Shown here piece after piece: positions 25,380 through 50,160 of a stretch of DNA of 64,000 nucleotides. Numbering within the stretch: the stretch's first letter is position 1; each line of letters begins with the position of its first letter. Where the stretch lies: NCBI RefSeq assembly GCF_002443255.2, contig NW_019211454.1, positions 64,224,179 through 64,288,178 on the forward strand, given 5' to 3'. Origin of the DNA: Varroa destructor. Lineage: Eukaryota > Arthropoda > Arachnida > Mesostigmata > Varroidae. The position numbers and the translations under genes were made by a program. Below the pieces are notes generated by a model. That model made no database searches. It worked only from the letters and a program-made list of their open reading frames with translations, and was not told where the DNA came from.

Positions 25380-25744
25380 CAACCGGCCTGGTTAGTCCTG
25401 AATATAATGAATGCCTATTCGGAATCTGGTGGACGGTTTCATTAGTGTCACTCCGTCCAACATAGTAAGAACATTATTACGTAGTTCACCTCAGTGACCG
25501 GGCGCTCAATCTTCGCGCCTAGAGTGAAAGACTACCCCGGCATCATCGTTCTATCGACTCAGGGGGTCGACAACTTACTGTCAAGCTATTATTCGTAGCG
25601 ATAGTTCGCACCGGATTCGATCTCTGCTACTTCGATTGTATTCAACTAATTTATCGCTGCTGGTATCATCGTAGTTATTAGTACCGCCTTTCAAGGTGAC
25701 GGGTACATGATGATAGCTCATCAGTGTTTTTTTCGAAATACCAC

Positions 25745-39931
<14,187 letters not shown>

Positions 39932-39988
39932 GATTGAACACTGGAGCGTTAATCCATAAACAATGAAACGTCTCCTTTTGGAGAGCAG
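39932..39988 (-). other. Probable 5' UTR part of ovo exon 1
   Basis: On the - strand a pyrimidine-rich acceptor (TTTCACCTTCGCAG) ends at 39989, 58 bases before the ATG. The transcript probably has a non-coding first exon further upstream. That exon was not found. Confidence 0.4.
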
Positions 39989-42900
39989 CTGCGAAGGTGA
40001 AAGTCTTCCGATTGTTCGGTTCTGCGCAGGGCCTAGGCCGACGAAGGTCACAAACACTGTCCGTACTAGCTGTTGTTGTAGTGGCAGCTATTTGCGCGTC
40101 GAGGGAAGAGGGCGCAGATTCTGTTTGTCAGTCACTCTCGATCATAACATTATAATGTAACTTGATTTTACTTAATGATTGGCCGTCGTGGCCGTATCCA
40201 GGAGATCACTTCGAAATTCTGGTGCATCACCAGAATCCATGCGATATTTTGGTACTTAATGGTGGCGAGAGGTGATAGCCTAACCCTCTCCACCGGCATC
40301 AGTCCTTTCCCCACCACTGCTGGTGCTACTACCGCCGCTGACTAATACCAGCAGCAACACCGCGAACATCAGCATGAATCAAGCAACGATCCAACCGCAG
40401 CAACGGCTAGCGAAATGAAGTAACGTAGGGTGATCATGTTATATAATAACTGCCGTTGAAGGAATATTGTTGCCGGTGCTATTTCTGCTATACCGACCAA
40501 CACGGCTGAAGCCGATGCCGCTGCTGTTGTCGCTGCCTTCGCTGCGCCAACTTCAGCTAGCTGAAGCGTCTGCCGCTAGGCCTCTGGTCGGTCCCCGCTT
40601 GATTACAACGGGGCAGAAAAAAGCGAATTCGAAAATGGCTGAAAGGGAAGACAAAATACAAGAAGACACCGAAAATCATCGCCGGAAACAGACGGCTAAA
40701 GTTAATGGATAGCATAGACACAGATGTACGCGTGAAGACAGCGCGAGACGCATATAAGACCCCAAAGATATAGACAGTAACCGCCTGTAGCATTAATTTT
40801 TCTTTCTAATATACAACGGCATTGCTTTGCTATCACCGCAGGTATGAATATTATAAATATGGGTAGATCTAGGTATGCTGCTCGTCTTCCATGTTGAAGT
40901 TCTTAATAAACGAAGTGCAATTGAGGGGTGTGCGATTAACTAATTAAGTAACACAAGCAATGTAACGCCTTCCATTGACGTTCCATTGTGTATATACATA
41001 CTATTTTCAAGTGGGCCCATCAGAGACAGTGCAATATATACGTAAAATGTCCCATCAACTCGTATAATGAATTAGGTTTCATTAAGTACACAAATATTTA
41101 CGGTAAAATAAAAAGATTCTAGACAAGGGAAGTGCTTATCACGTAATAGTTTTCGTCAGGGGCAAAGTTTCACACATCGGAACTAGGCCACGGAATCTGA
41201 AATATCTTCAACGGAGCTATAACACTGATAGAGTGGGCAAAGTTAGGCGACAAAATATTTAGGAGCTGTCAGACATAATGGTGGGTACTGGAAAGCAGCC
41301 AGCAACAAATATGGTTTTTCAAAATATAAACTATTCCAATTCTCACAGGCTGGTATTTATCACATGCGATGCACGTGGACATTCTCAGGTAGTAAATTTT
41401 CGTAAATTCTACCTTGTATATATAAAAAACCACTTCGTTAAACTTACGGTATGTTGTGGTAAACTTGAGGATGTCTCAACACGACTTGTTGTCCTGAGTA
41501 GCCAGCGCAAGGAATATGAATCAGTGGCCAAACTATTTGATTTCAGGCAAAGCCCTACCCTAAAACATAGTACGTTCGCAATAGCAAATATTATAGTATG
41601 GCTGGATAACTTAACCTTCAAACTTTCTGCTACGAATGATAGCTCGTGCGAGTAACGGGGCTTCGTTTCTTGCTATAAACTAATACAATCTCGAAATGAC
41701 GCGGGGGAGCGCGCGTACTTCCGCAGTAATAAACGTATTAGTAACAAAAAGCCCTAACTTACACATAAGAACAATTCATCTTAATAATGCACGCGAGTCT
41801 CTTATAGCGATGCCGGTGCACGAGATTGCTTAGAAAAGTAAATAGGTGTCTTTACTCAAATTAATTACGTGCATAAATTCGTCTCCGCTCCAGATATTGA
41901 AGCAATTATATAATATTCCTACTAGCAGTGTTGTGTATAAGAAAAATTTTCATCAACCATAATTTGTAAATGACAGAAATTCTCTGTGGCGAGAAGCAAC
42001 CAGCCTTAGGACCCTGGAGCAGGACACGAGCGTTTTTAAAAATAATCTGATAGGATAAGCCGTCGCAGCGCTCGGCAGGTTCGCCGGCTAAAACGCACGC
42101 ACTGCTATAATAATTTGTCTTGTAGGAAATGGATAACGAATTGCTCTAGTGTAAAGTATTTATAAAAGTTTCCATTAACAAAATGTCTTCTGTACATTTG
42201 TCAACATTTACGTCCACACGTTTGGCGGAAATAAGCCTTTCCGTTAGGGCAGAGCAAAGGAATAGGGAAATCAAAGGGCATCGAAAGTGAAAACTTTATA
42301 TTTTAGACATCATCACTTGATGAGGTCGTCGCACCGATCGTTCTCTGTTTTGATTAGTGTGTTCTCCAGATTTTCTCCATGGTTATCCTAAGCGTTTGCC
42401 AAACTCTCAGCTTAAACACTCAAAAATTAAGCTGAACGATGTCGTTTTCGTACGAAATGGCCAAAAAAAATTAACTTCTCTGAAAAATACAATAGATTCA
42501 CAGTATATGTGGACGTTGGCTCTATGGTTTGTATGTTTCGACAAGTTCTGACAGCGTTACACCGTAGGTTTCGCTTACTAAATTCGATACATTATCAAAG
42601 GCACGAAGGAAATTCCGAGTCGCAATAGGACCACTAGATGACTTTTGCATGCAAGAATATGCGAACGGACTGCTCCTATTAACCTATTGCAGCTTTAGTC
42701 TCAAACTTTCTTAAAATGGGTCCACAGTCGCATGCCGTAAGGCCAGCATTGTTAGACCTTGTCCAATAACTTTCGGGGGCCACTTTGCCGACCAAGATGG
42801 TATGTGTATAGCAGTATCCAGGTGGCCGCGTCGCCTATCCGAACGAAGAAGATTTTCGTGCGACTCAGCTTGCCCGTTATCTTTATGTGCTCTGACCTGA

Positions 42901-44010
42901 CGTAATGGCACACATGCCCACATCCCAAAGTGTATTAGGAATAGCCGACGTTGTCCGTCAGACATTTCATCGGAGCTCAGGCACTGGACTAATATCATGG
43001 CGAAATTGAGAAACTTAACTAACTATTCAAGTCAACCGGTGAGACCTGTTGATTCGTACGTCAATGACCACGCGTCTCTTACTGCCGAAAAAAAGATGGC
43101 TGGCAATTACGCTGGCCGTAACAGTAAGTTCTGTTGGCAATACCGACAGCTAAAGAAAAAACAAGAAGACGATGACTTTTGCGAGAAAAATAGACAAGGG
43201 AGCAAGAAGCAGAAAAAACCAGGTCGAAGTCCAAGTGGAGCCGTCTCTGAAGTTATATCGACTACATATAGCGCCTGGCTGCACACGTACAGAGCAGAGT
43301 GCATCGGAGGCATCTGGGTGGCAGAAGGTCCTTCCGCAAACTCGTCGAACGCCAAAAGGCGACCCGACTGGATGGCTGCTTCTGCTGCTGCTGCCTGACA
43401 GGATCAGCTCACGTAGGTTTCGCCGACGCTCGCCGCAGCGACACCAACAACGGCTGCTGACACTGGCCGTTACTGCTTAGAGTCGTTGTTGTTGCATAAG
43501 ATAACAACAACAGGCGACGAAGCTCTGTTACTGGTCTACTCCGAGCGAGGCTGCCGAGACGGGTAACGCTGCCGTTGCTGCCAGAAGGTCCGAAAGGAAG
43601 CAACAATCCCTAAGCAAGTCACTGAGCAGGCCAGCAAACATTGAAGATCTTTAGAGCCGTCTTTGGAGAAATATTCCCTGCTTGAAAGACCTTTGCAAAG
43701 TCCTCTCTTGTCCTATAAAGGATGGCTTGTCTTCTCACTCGCTGTTTCTAAGGACGGGTTTGTTGCTGCGTTGAATTCAGTAAATGTGTGTGTCGGGAGA
43801 CCGATGACTGCTGTAAAGGGATATTCGAACAAGTAGGCGGCCACACGACACAACGAGAGAAAAAGGGAGATAGGACGGCAGAAGTGCTGCCTTCTTTCCT
43901 TATGCGATAGTGCAGGACCTGGGTGCGTCGCATTCATGCGTGTGTGTATGTGTGTGTGCGTTTCAGCATCACTGTAGACCCGCGATTGCTTAGCGTGCCG
44001 AAGGCTCCTA

Positions 44011-44027
44011 GGGGGGGGGGGGGGGGG
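44011..44027. repeat. Poly-G run (17 G)
   Basis: Uninterrupted G tract flanked by cccta upstream and cgag downstream. Length is liable to sequencing or assembly error. Confidence 0.95.
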
Positions 44028-46628
44028 CGAGAATACGGGGGTGGCGATTATTGCGACTCATGATAGCACAGACACGCATAGCCATCGGCTAGTTAATATA
44101 TAAAACTCACTATTCGACCGGAAGCGACCGAGCTAACTAGATACAATGAATAGAAATCTTAGTTTTATAGTTTGCTTCCCTATATTGATTTCAGTTTGTT
44201 CGACGGTCTGTAATGCCAACTGGACCGTTTTATAACCAGCTGATAAGCCGTTTATGCAAAATAAAATGCCTTACTTTTCATAGAATTGTATTTCTAGAGA
44301 AAGCTTCTTTCGTTCTCTCGTCGCAAATGTAGGACCAATACGTTGTTGTGTTGGGAGCTTCGAGTGATGTCGCACGCATGCCACTTTAAGCCGACCGTTA
44401 TACAATTCCATCTACTCTGTTGACTCTTCTGCTACTTGTCGTCATCGGACATTGGTTAAGGCACAGTTCAATATGGACAACGAGGAAAACGTCCTACTCC
44501 TTGCCATGGAAGAACAATTCAAGACTGACTAAATAGTTTTAAGAAGATTTCTTAACGAACTTTGCCCCACGTTGATCAGTTTAGTTCTCGCCGTCGTAGA
44601 TGATTTCGATCATCTAAAGTCTAAAGTCAGTGCGTTTTCTATGGTAGCAGTTGAACAGAGGTAGATGTGACGCAATAGAAAAAGCTGCTGATGACCAGAA
44701 TGCCTATTCTGTCAACGTTTAAGACAGTGTCAAGATTTGAGTTGTTTATACAGGGCGTGTCTGTTGTCCTGCTGTTATTGCTACCGCCACTGCCGTCATG
44801 TTTGAAGAGCGAGTTAGAGTCCAGGATTACAAGAGGCGATTCTATACGGCATAATTTTTGCTAATGCGCTACTGTTAATGTGATTACTTTGAAAGAAGGT
44901 AAATGATGATAGTACGTAGCTAATTCAACGTCGGACGAGTAACAGTCATTCATTCGCGCTCGAGCAGCGGCGGGTACGGTGTAATGGCAACAGCTAAAAG
45001 ATAACAACGACGATGCGCCCTTGCGCTATCTATGCCCATCTAGAATTATATAATAATAACAGTGGTATCACACTCCCGTATTTTCTCTACTGTGTAGCAG
45101 TGTAATGTCTGAAAGGTGGCATCCGCGCTCTAGGCGTTTGTGCGCTGTCATCATCGCTGCCGCAGACACTAGTGGTTGAAAAAGGCCTACGTTGGCCGAG
45201 TGTCGGAAAGATGATCAAGTTGAGCGCAGTGAGAAGCGACGGAAGGGGCGGACACGCAGCTAGACAAAGGGGCATTTATCTGCGTCACTTCGAACGGCAC
45301 CGGATGCTCTCAGCTCCAACTTCCAGAACTAATAGAACTAATAACGAAACTGCAACAGTCGCAATACTAGTGACTACAAACGTCCGAACAGGCTGGGCAA
45401 TTCAGACCTACTAGTAACTGGATCAGTGGACAACAGGTGGTATGATAAAACGGTCGTAGCCTTCAGCTACGATTACTGGCGATTGACTTCGTGGGATTCC
45501 TGCTTTTCAGCGCGTATGTTGACGCCGTACGAGCTGAGCTCGCACGCAATCAAATGCAACAGCGACGCTGTAAATCGAAATGACGCGACAGTGATCCAGG
45601 CAGCAGAAGCAGCGAGAATAACAGCAGCATTTTTGTTATGTGTCCTTTGTATCGCAGACGATTTCTGGCTCGACTGGGACGAGCGGACGAGCACGATCGG
45701 AAAGAAATTTCAGAACACAAACGGCTCAGAAAAGTCGTTTTGGTTCTGCGCTCTGCGTGCGCATTTGTGTTTCTATCCATCTTGTGTGTCTGTGTGGAAT
45801 CGCAACACATGTCAACATTATCCGTAGCGTCGTCTCGAGTAGCAGAGAGCCAAAGTGCGCTGGAATAGACTATGAGATGTCCGGGCTGGAATAAGCTTCA
45901 GAATGGCCAGCCTCCGTGACGGGCTGGAAGCAAGAACAGGTAGCGGTTGCCGCATAGTGTCGTACCGTGCTAGCGACGTTCGTGCGGCTGATTGCTGGAA
46001 GGGCTAGAGTGAAGGGCGGTCTGCAATTGCACTTCTCAAATGGGTAGTTGTTGCAGCGGTAGCATTCGAGACGAACTGGGAGCAGCCGACCGGCCAGCCA
46101 GGCAGACAGCCAACAAACGGGGTGTTGCTACTGTTGCCGGTGCCGCTGCTATGCCACGGAGTTGAACCTGCCGGTTGACCTGACGGTTGACTCCGAAGGA
46201 AAGAAGAAAGCGTGGAGAAGGAGAACGGACACGATGACGATGACTGGCCAGCGTCGATATGTTCTTGCCGCTTGCGCTATCGTTGTTATTGTTGGCGGCG
46301 TTCTTGATATCCTGGCTTCTTCTGCTGCCGCTGAAGTGGATCGGGAAGCAAAAGGAGTGGAGAAGCCTAACCGCATCGACTCAGATCGACCGGATGGGCC
46401 CAACACAAAGGCCAATGCGCGCAGTGCCCATACCCGTCTCGCTCTTTTCGTCCCGTTCCGTTGTGGAACTGCTGCTACTGATGGCGCTGGCTTTCCTGCG
46501 GCGGCCGCCGCGGCAGCTGCTGCTCCCGGCCTCTAAAAAAGTCCCACGCACAGCGGAAAACGTTGCTGCCGCTGTTGCCGACGCTCCTGGCAGGCGCTCT
46601 CACGATACTACTCTCTTGTGCAACAGCT

Positions 46629-46670
46629 GCAACAGCAGCAGCAGCAGCAGCAGTTGTTGTTGTTGTTTCC
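46629..46670. repeat. CAG/TTG trinucleotide repeat
   Basis: Seven to eight CAG units followed directly by TTG units. It opens Ser/Cys or Gln frames by chance. Confidence 0.95.
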
Positions 46671-46948
46671 AGTACCACGGCGAAAGGCCTACGGAACAAA
46701 AGTTTCACGACGGTGAAGACAACAAAAAAACGAGATACGTAATAACGCCGGTAGCCACGACATCTCCAGGCTCAAGTCAGACCAAGCCAAGAAGCCAATC
46801 GTAACATATGTACATATATTATATCAAATAACTAAGAGTACCGATGCGCGCCATCAGCAACAGCAGCATCAAATATGATGCGGTGTGATGAGACGTCGAA
46901 GCGTATGAGATAGGATATCGTGAGTGATCTTTTTTTCGTCATCTTCAG

Positions 46949-47028
46949 AAGAAGACGATGATGCAAAGAAGAACTGGCGGAAAACACAAAGTTACGTAAA
47001 GGTGGGCGATGATGCTTCCAAGGATCTG
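46949..47028 (+). other. Candidate internal exon, unknown gene
   Basis: An excellent acceptor (ttttttcgtcatcttcag) and a good donor (GTAAGC) enclose 80 bases. After two leading bases, 26 codons are open, rich in Asp and Lys (EDDDAKKNWRKTQSYVKVGD). Not recognised. Could equally be chance; transcript data would decide. Confidence 0.3.
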
Positions 47029-47913
47029 GTAAGCCTCACTAGTCAGCCGCGCAAGACTCAAAGCTCAGAGTAATGACGCTGATAAGGGCGCATTTGCTGA
47101 ATGTATATACTGTTTAGGGAAAAATGGCATAGTCCAGCGTTCGGTAGGACTTTGAAAACAGTGACTACATAATACTATGTGTATGCTACGTTTTTAGAAA
47201 CTTTTCACAGCTTGCTGATTCAGGTAATACTTGAAAATAGCAAAATAACACGAGAGTGCTTTTTTACGCTGTGGAGCGAACCATAAACTGGTCCAGTTAA
47301 TCCGTCGGCTATTCAATCTTAACCTCATTACCACTAACGAAAACCAATGGCATCATTGTACCTTTCGACAAAAATACACATTGGCCTTATCCTACGCAAG
47401 TCAAGGAGAATTACTTAACGAGTAAAAAAAGTACACCACTTGATATAGTCAGTCGCAGTTGATTCACACATATGCATAGCCCTCTAAACGAATATCCCCT
47501 AGCACAGGCAACACCCAACAGTTTCAATCTAACCTTACCTGTCGCAAAGTTTTAGTTCCACTTATACCGGCCCCTTCGGATGTGCCACTTTAATGTCACC
47601 GACGCCATCATCCCTATCGTTTACACGGTATTTGACCTTGACAACTATGGAAAATAGATAATCATGCGTTTTTCTTTATTTTCACTGCAAAGCTTATGCG
47701 GCTACGTATGTACTGCGCGTTCATGCCAAAGCGCGATTAGTGATAATAGGTATTTCCAGCTGTTGCTAGCAGACGCGAGGCAAACTTATTGCCTAAACAT
47801 TGTTTAAGCGCTAGCATGTGGCATTTTTTTTTTATCGTCACCATCTTTGTTCTAATATCACACCATCAAGATTTCGGACTCATATCCTACATGAAAATTC
47901 TGTATTCTTTCAG

Positions 47914-48078
47914 AATTTCAACGAGACAATTTTAAAATGCATGACATCGCGGGCCGTACGATGGATGGCGACACTGGATCGTGAGCGGCACCGAGAAAAT
48001 GGCTATCGAACGTGTTCGCGGCACGTTACTCCATCGACTAGTCCGCCTTCGAGCGCCTCGGCCTGGTGCCTGTACTAA
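47914..48078 (+). other. Candidate exon following 46949-47028
   Basis: Acceptor ttctgtattctttcag; open in phase 0 for 54 codons to TAA, and phase-compatible with the preceding candidate exon. An alternative donor (GTGAGC) at 47981 would shorten it. It starts NFNETILKCMTSRAVRWMA. No family recognised. Confidence 0.25.
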
Positions 48079-48839
48079 AGCAGCACTAGCGTAACACACA
48101 GCGAAACGCAGTGGCAGATTTGTCGTAAATAAATATATGTATACAAATCCGGCCACTACCGCACGCACAATACGACAATAGAACGTGATAGCCTGGTCGT
48201 TGTTCCTGACGAGCCTTGCTGTTGCCTATTACCGATGGGTGGCTTCACTATATCCGGCCAAGAAAAGCGCGTCGGACAACTGAGGACGTTGTTACAATGT
48301 ATTGATTATACAAAATATTTGGCAACAGCTGTAGTGTGTCATTGAGTATGTCGCTCATGTTCTTTTACAAGTAAGAAAGTATATATATGTGCAAACGCAA
48401 CGGCATTGTTGTCATTATTTTCGTCGCCGTCTCACCCATCGGAACTATCAAACCAGAAACGTATCGGAATATATTTAGCTGTAAATATTATTAGTCAGTT
48501 CGGTCAGTGTGGTCCCTGTGAGGGCACCCTGCGCCATTGAACCTTTCTGTGGCTGCTACCTTTGTCTCTGTTACTGAGACGGATAGGAACCACGATGCCG
48601 AGGATAAATATTGGTAATATGCATAGCTAGATCATTACAGCCGACTGGAAATAGGTTTGGCCACGAAAAACTGCAGAAACTACGGTTTCCATTGTCGATA
48701 GCGCGCCATTCTGTATTACCATCTGTTTCCAATAATCTAATTTGGCAAGAACGGTTGGTTGATGCTTTTCACTTATAGCACCGAACCCACAACTTCGTGG
48801 TTTCCGTAGCAGAGTTCGCTTTTTACTTCATACATATAT

Positions 48840-48871
48840 AGAGAAATCCATAGTATACTATGGATTTCTCT
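48840..48871. repeat. Perfect 32-bp palindrome
   Basis: AGAGAAATCCATAGTA is followed immediately by its exact reverse complement with no spacer. It could form a cruciform or a 16-bp-stem RNA hairpin, mark a mobile-element end, or be an assembly fold-back. Confidence 0.95.
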
Positions 48872-49341
48872 GGGCTTGTCTCGCGGCGTGCGGTCAGCCG
48901 GAGTTGATTCAGCGACATTTTCGTCTTCTTCTAGAACGACTTCTACCCTTTCTTTCTATTCCAGAGATATGCTGTGTATAGACGCGTGTGCGTGTCTGTG
49001 AACCGGCTTTTTTTTTGTGTCTGCCGGGCAAACGAGCAGTCGGCGTCACTGATTCAAGCCTCCATTATTTTCTACTACGATTCCGTTTACTGGGATCTAG
49101 CTGCTGTCAGCTGCGGCTTTACGGACAAAGTCGCCGGAAGAGTGAAAGGACTTGCGGACGTGTAGAAGGTGAGGATAAAAGCTTAGCATTTCGACGGAGT
49201 GTTGGAAGGCTGAAGTTGGGCCGGGGCTCGACGACTCTGACCACGGCCTGGGTCAGGTTCAGGGACACAGGCGGACCGTGGCGGCATCGGTTATTATTGC
49301 TTGACGGCGACGGCTCAACGGAGCTGTTGCTGGAGCAGTGC

Positions 49342-49382
<41 letters not shown>
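49342..49382. repeat. GTA trinucleotide repeat
   Basis: About 13 perfect GTA units. It produces polyVal, polyThr or polyLeu in different frames. Confidence 0.97.
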
Positions 49383-49383
<1 letters not shown>

Positions 49384-49803
49384 TTGAGCGTTTGCGTACT
49401 GCGTAATATACTGGAGAGCTTTTGTACATACTGTATCTCAGATGCGTCGCTGATGATGGCAATAGACAACTTTTCTTATCAGAAAAAGAAGCAAAGGCTG
49501 GTTTTATGCCCCGCAAAATTATGACTACAGAAATTATGCGGTAAATTTATGCGGTAAATTTATAACCGTTATGCCTAGCTTATACTGAATAACAGCTATA
49601 GGCTATAGAGTTAGAATAACTTGTACATATCTATAATAATAGGTGCATTTTAGGCCGTGTGCGTATCATTGCTGGAACGTCTAATAGACATATCTCATCT
49701 ATCACCCTATTTTTGTTGCGTGTTCTTATTCAAAATTCTGAACTCACTAGCTAAAAACGCACATACTGAAAAACACATCATTTTGCATTGTATTTTTATT
49801 CAG

Positions 49804-49939
49804 GGATGTCCTACTAGGAACGTCGATCAAAAAGAAAGTTCGCCATTTCGAATTTTCCTATTTGGCTAAATCTTCTATTGATAGCTGGACTCCTCTGGAG
49901 CTCCCGAATGCATTAGCACAATGGTGTGAATATGCGTAG
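49804..49939 (+). other. Candidate terminal exon, unknown gene
   Basis: Acceptor gcattgtatttttattcag with a long pyrimidine tract. After one base, 44 codons are open to TAG (DVLLGTSIKKKVRHFEFSYL at the start, LPNALAQWCEYA at the end). Protein-like composition but not recognised. Its entry phase does not join either candidate at 47 kb directly. Confidence 0.3.
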
Positions 49940-50138
49940 CTCAATGGCCGAGATGAGACGTCGTATTGTGACAGAGGTATCACCCGTGAAATAAGTCTGA
50001 TTTGGATCAAGATCAATGAAAAGCTATGGCTATGAAGAACTAAATTTACAAAACTATCCTCGCAGTGGATACTTTAACTCTTTATTATAGCCACCTTCTC
50101 TATTGAACCAACTTATGACAATAACAATATAAATATAC

Positions 50139-50160
50139 ACATATATATATATATATATAT
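50139..50160. repeat. TA dinucleotide repeat
   Basis: Uninterrupted AT run of about 11 units. Confidence 0.95.

Larger units (their letters stand above)
16309..25744. other. Convergent intergenic spacer, AT-rich
   Basis: Holds the 3' UTRs of Otop (+) and ovo (-) and 9.4 kb with no gene I can support. It contains TA repeats (16509-16567, 20600-20614), a TTA run (18083-18102), a TG-rich tract (24186-24310) and a degenerate tandem duplication (24883-24978). Open frames of 60-150 codons occur, including 19729-20187 on the - strand and a 61-codon frame from a well-placed ATG at 19691 (+), but none looks like a known protein. Confidence 0.6.
39989..46948. other. Region upstream of ovo, no supported gene
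   Basis: Mixed sequence with a 17-G run (44011-44027), a CAG/TTG tract (46629-46670) and many frames opened by triplet repeats. An exon-like start with a good donor at 43064-43123 (+) and a 63-codon frame broken by one TAA (44473-44664, +) are discussed as findings. The 125-codon frame at 41278-41655 (+) is unrecognised. May include the ovo promoter and 5' UTR exon. Confidence 0.5.
48079..49803. other. Non-coding stretch with palindrome and GTA repeat
   Basis: Contains the 32-bp palindrome (48840-48871), a strong pyrimidine-tract acceptor-like site ending at 48964 and the GTA repeat (49342-49382). The long frames here owe their length to the repeat. Confidence 0.5.

Noticed and set aside
39932..40057. 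In-frame N-terminal extension of Ovo by 42 residues
   Set aside because: The conserved family start MPKAFLV lies at 39931 and a good acceptor lies within the extension, so it is probably UTR or intron.
41278..41655. 125-codon + strand frame upstream of ovo
   Set aside because: Contains acceptor-like sites but no coherent exon, and no family recognised.
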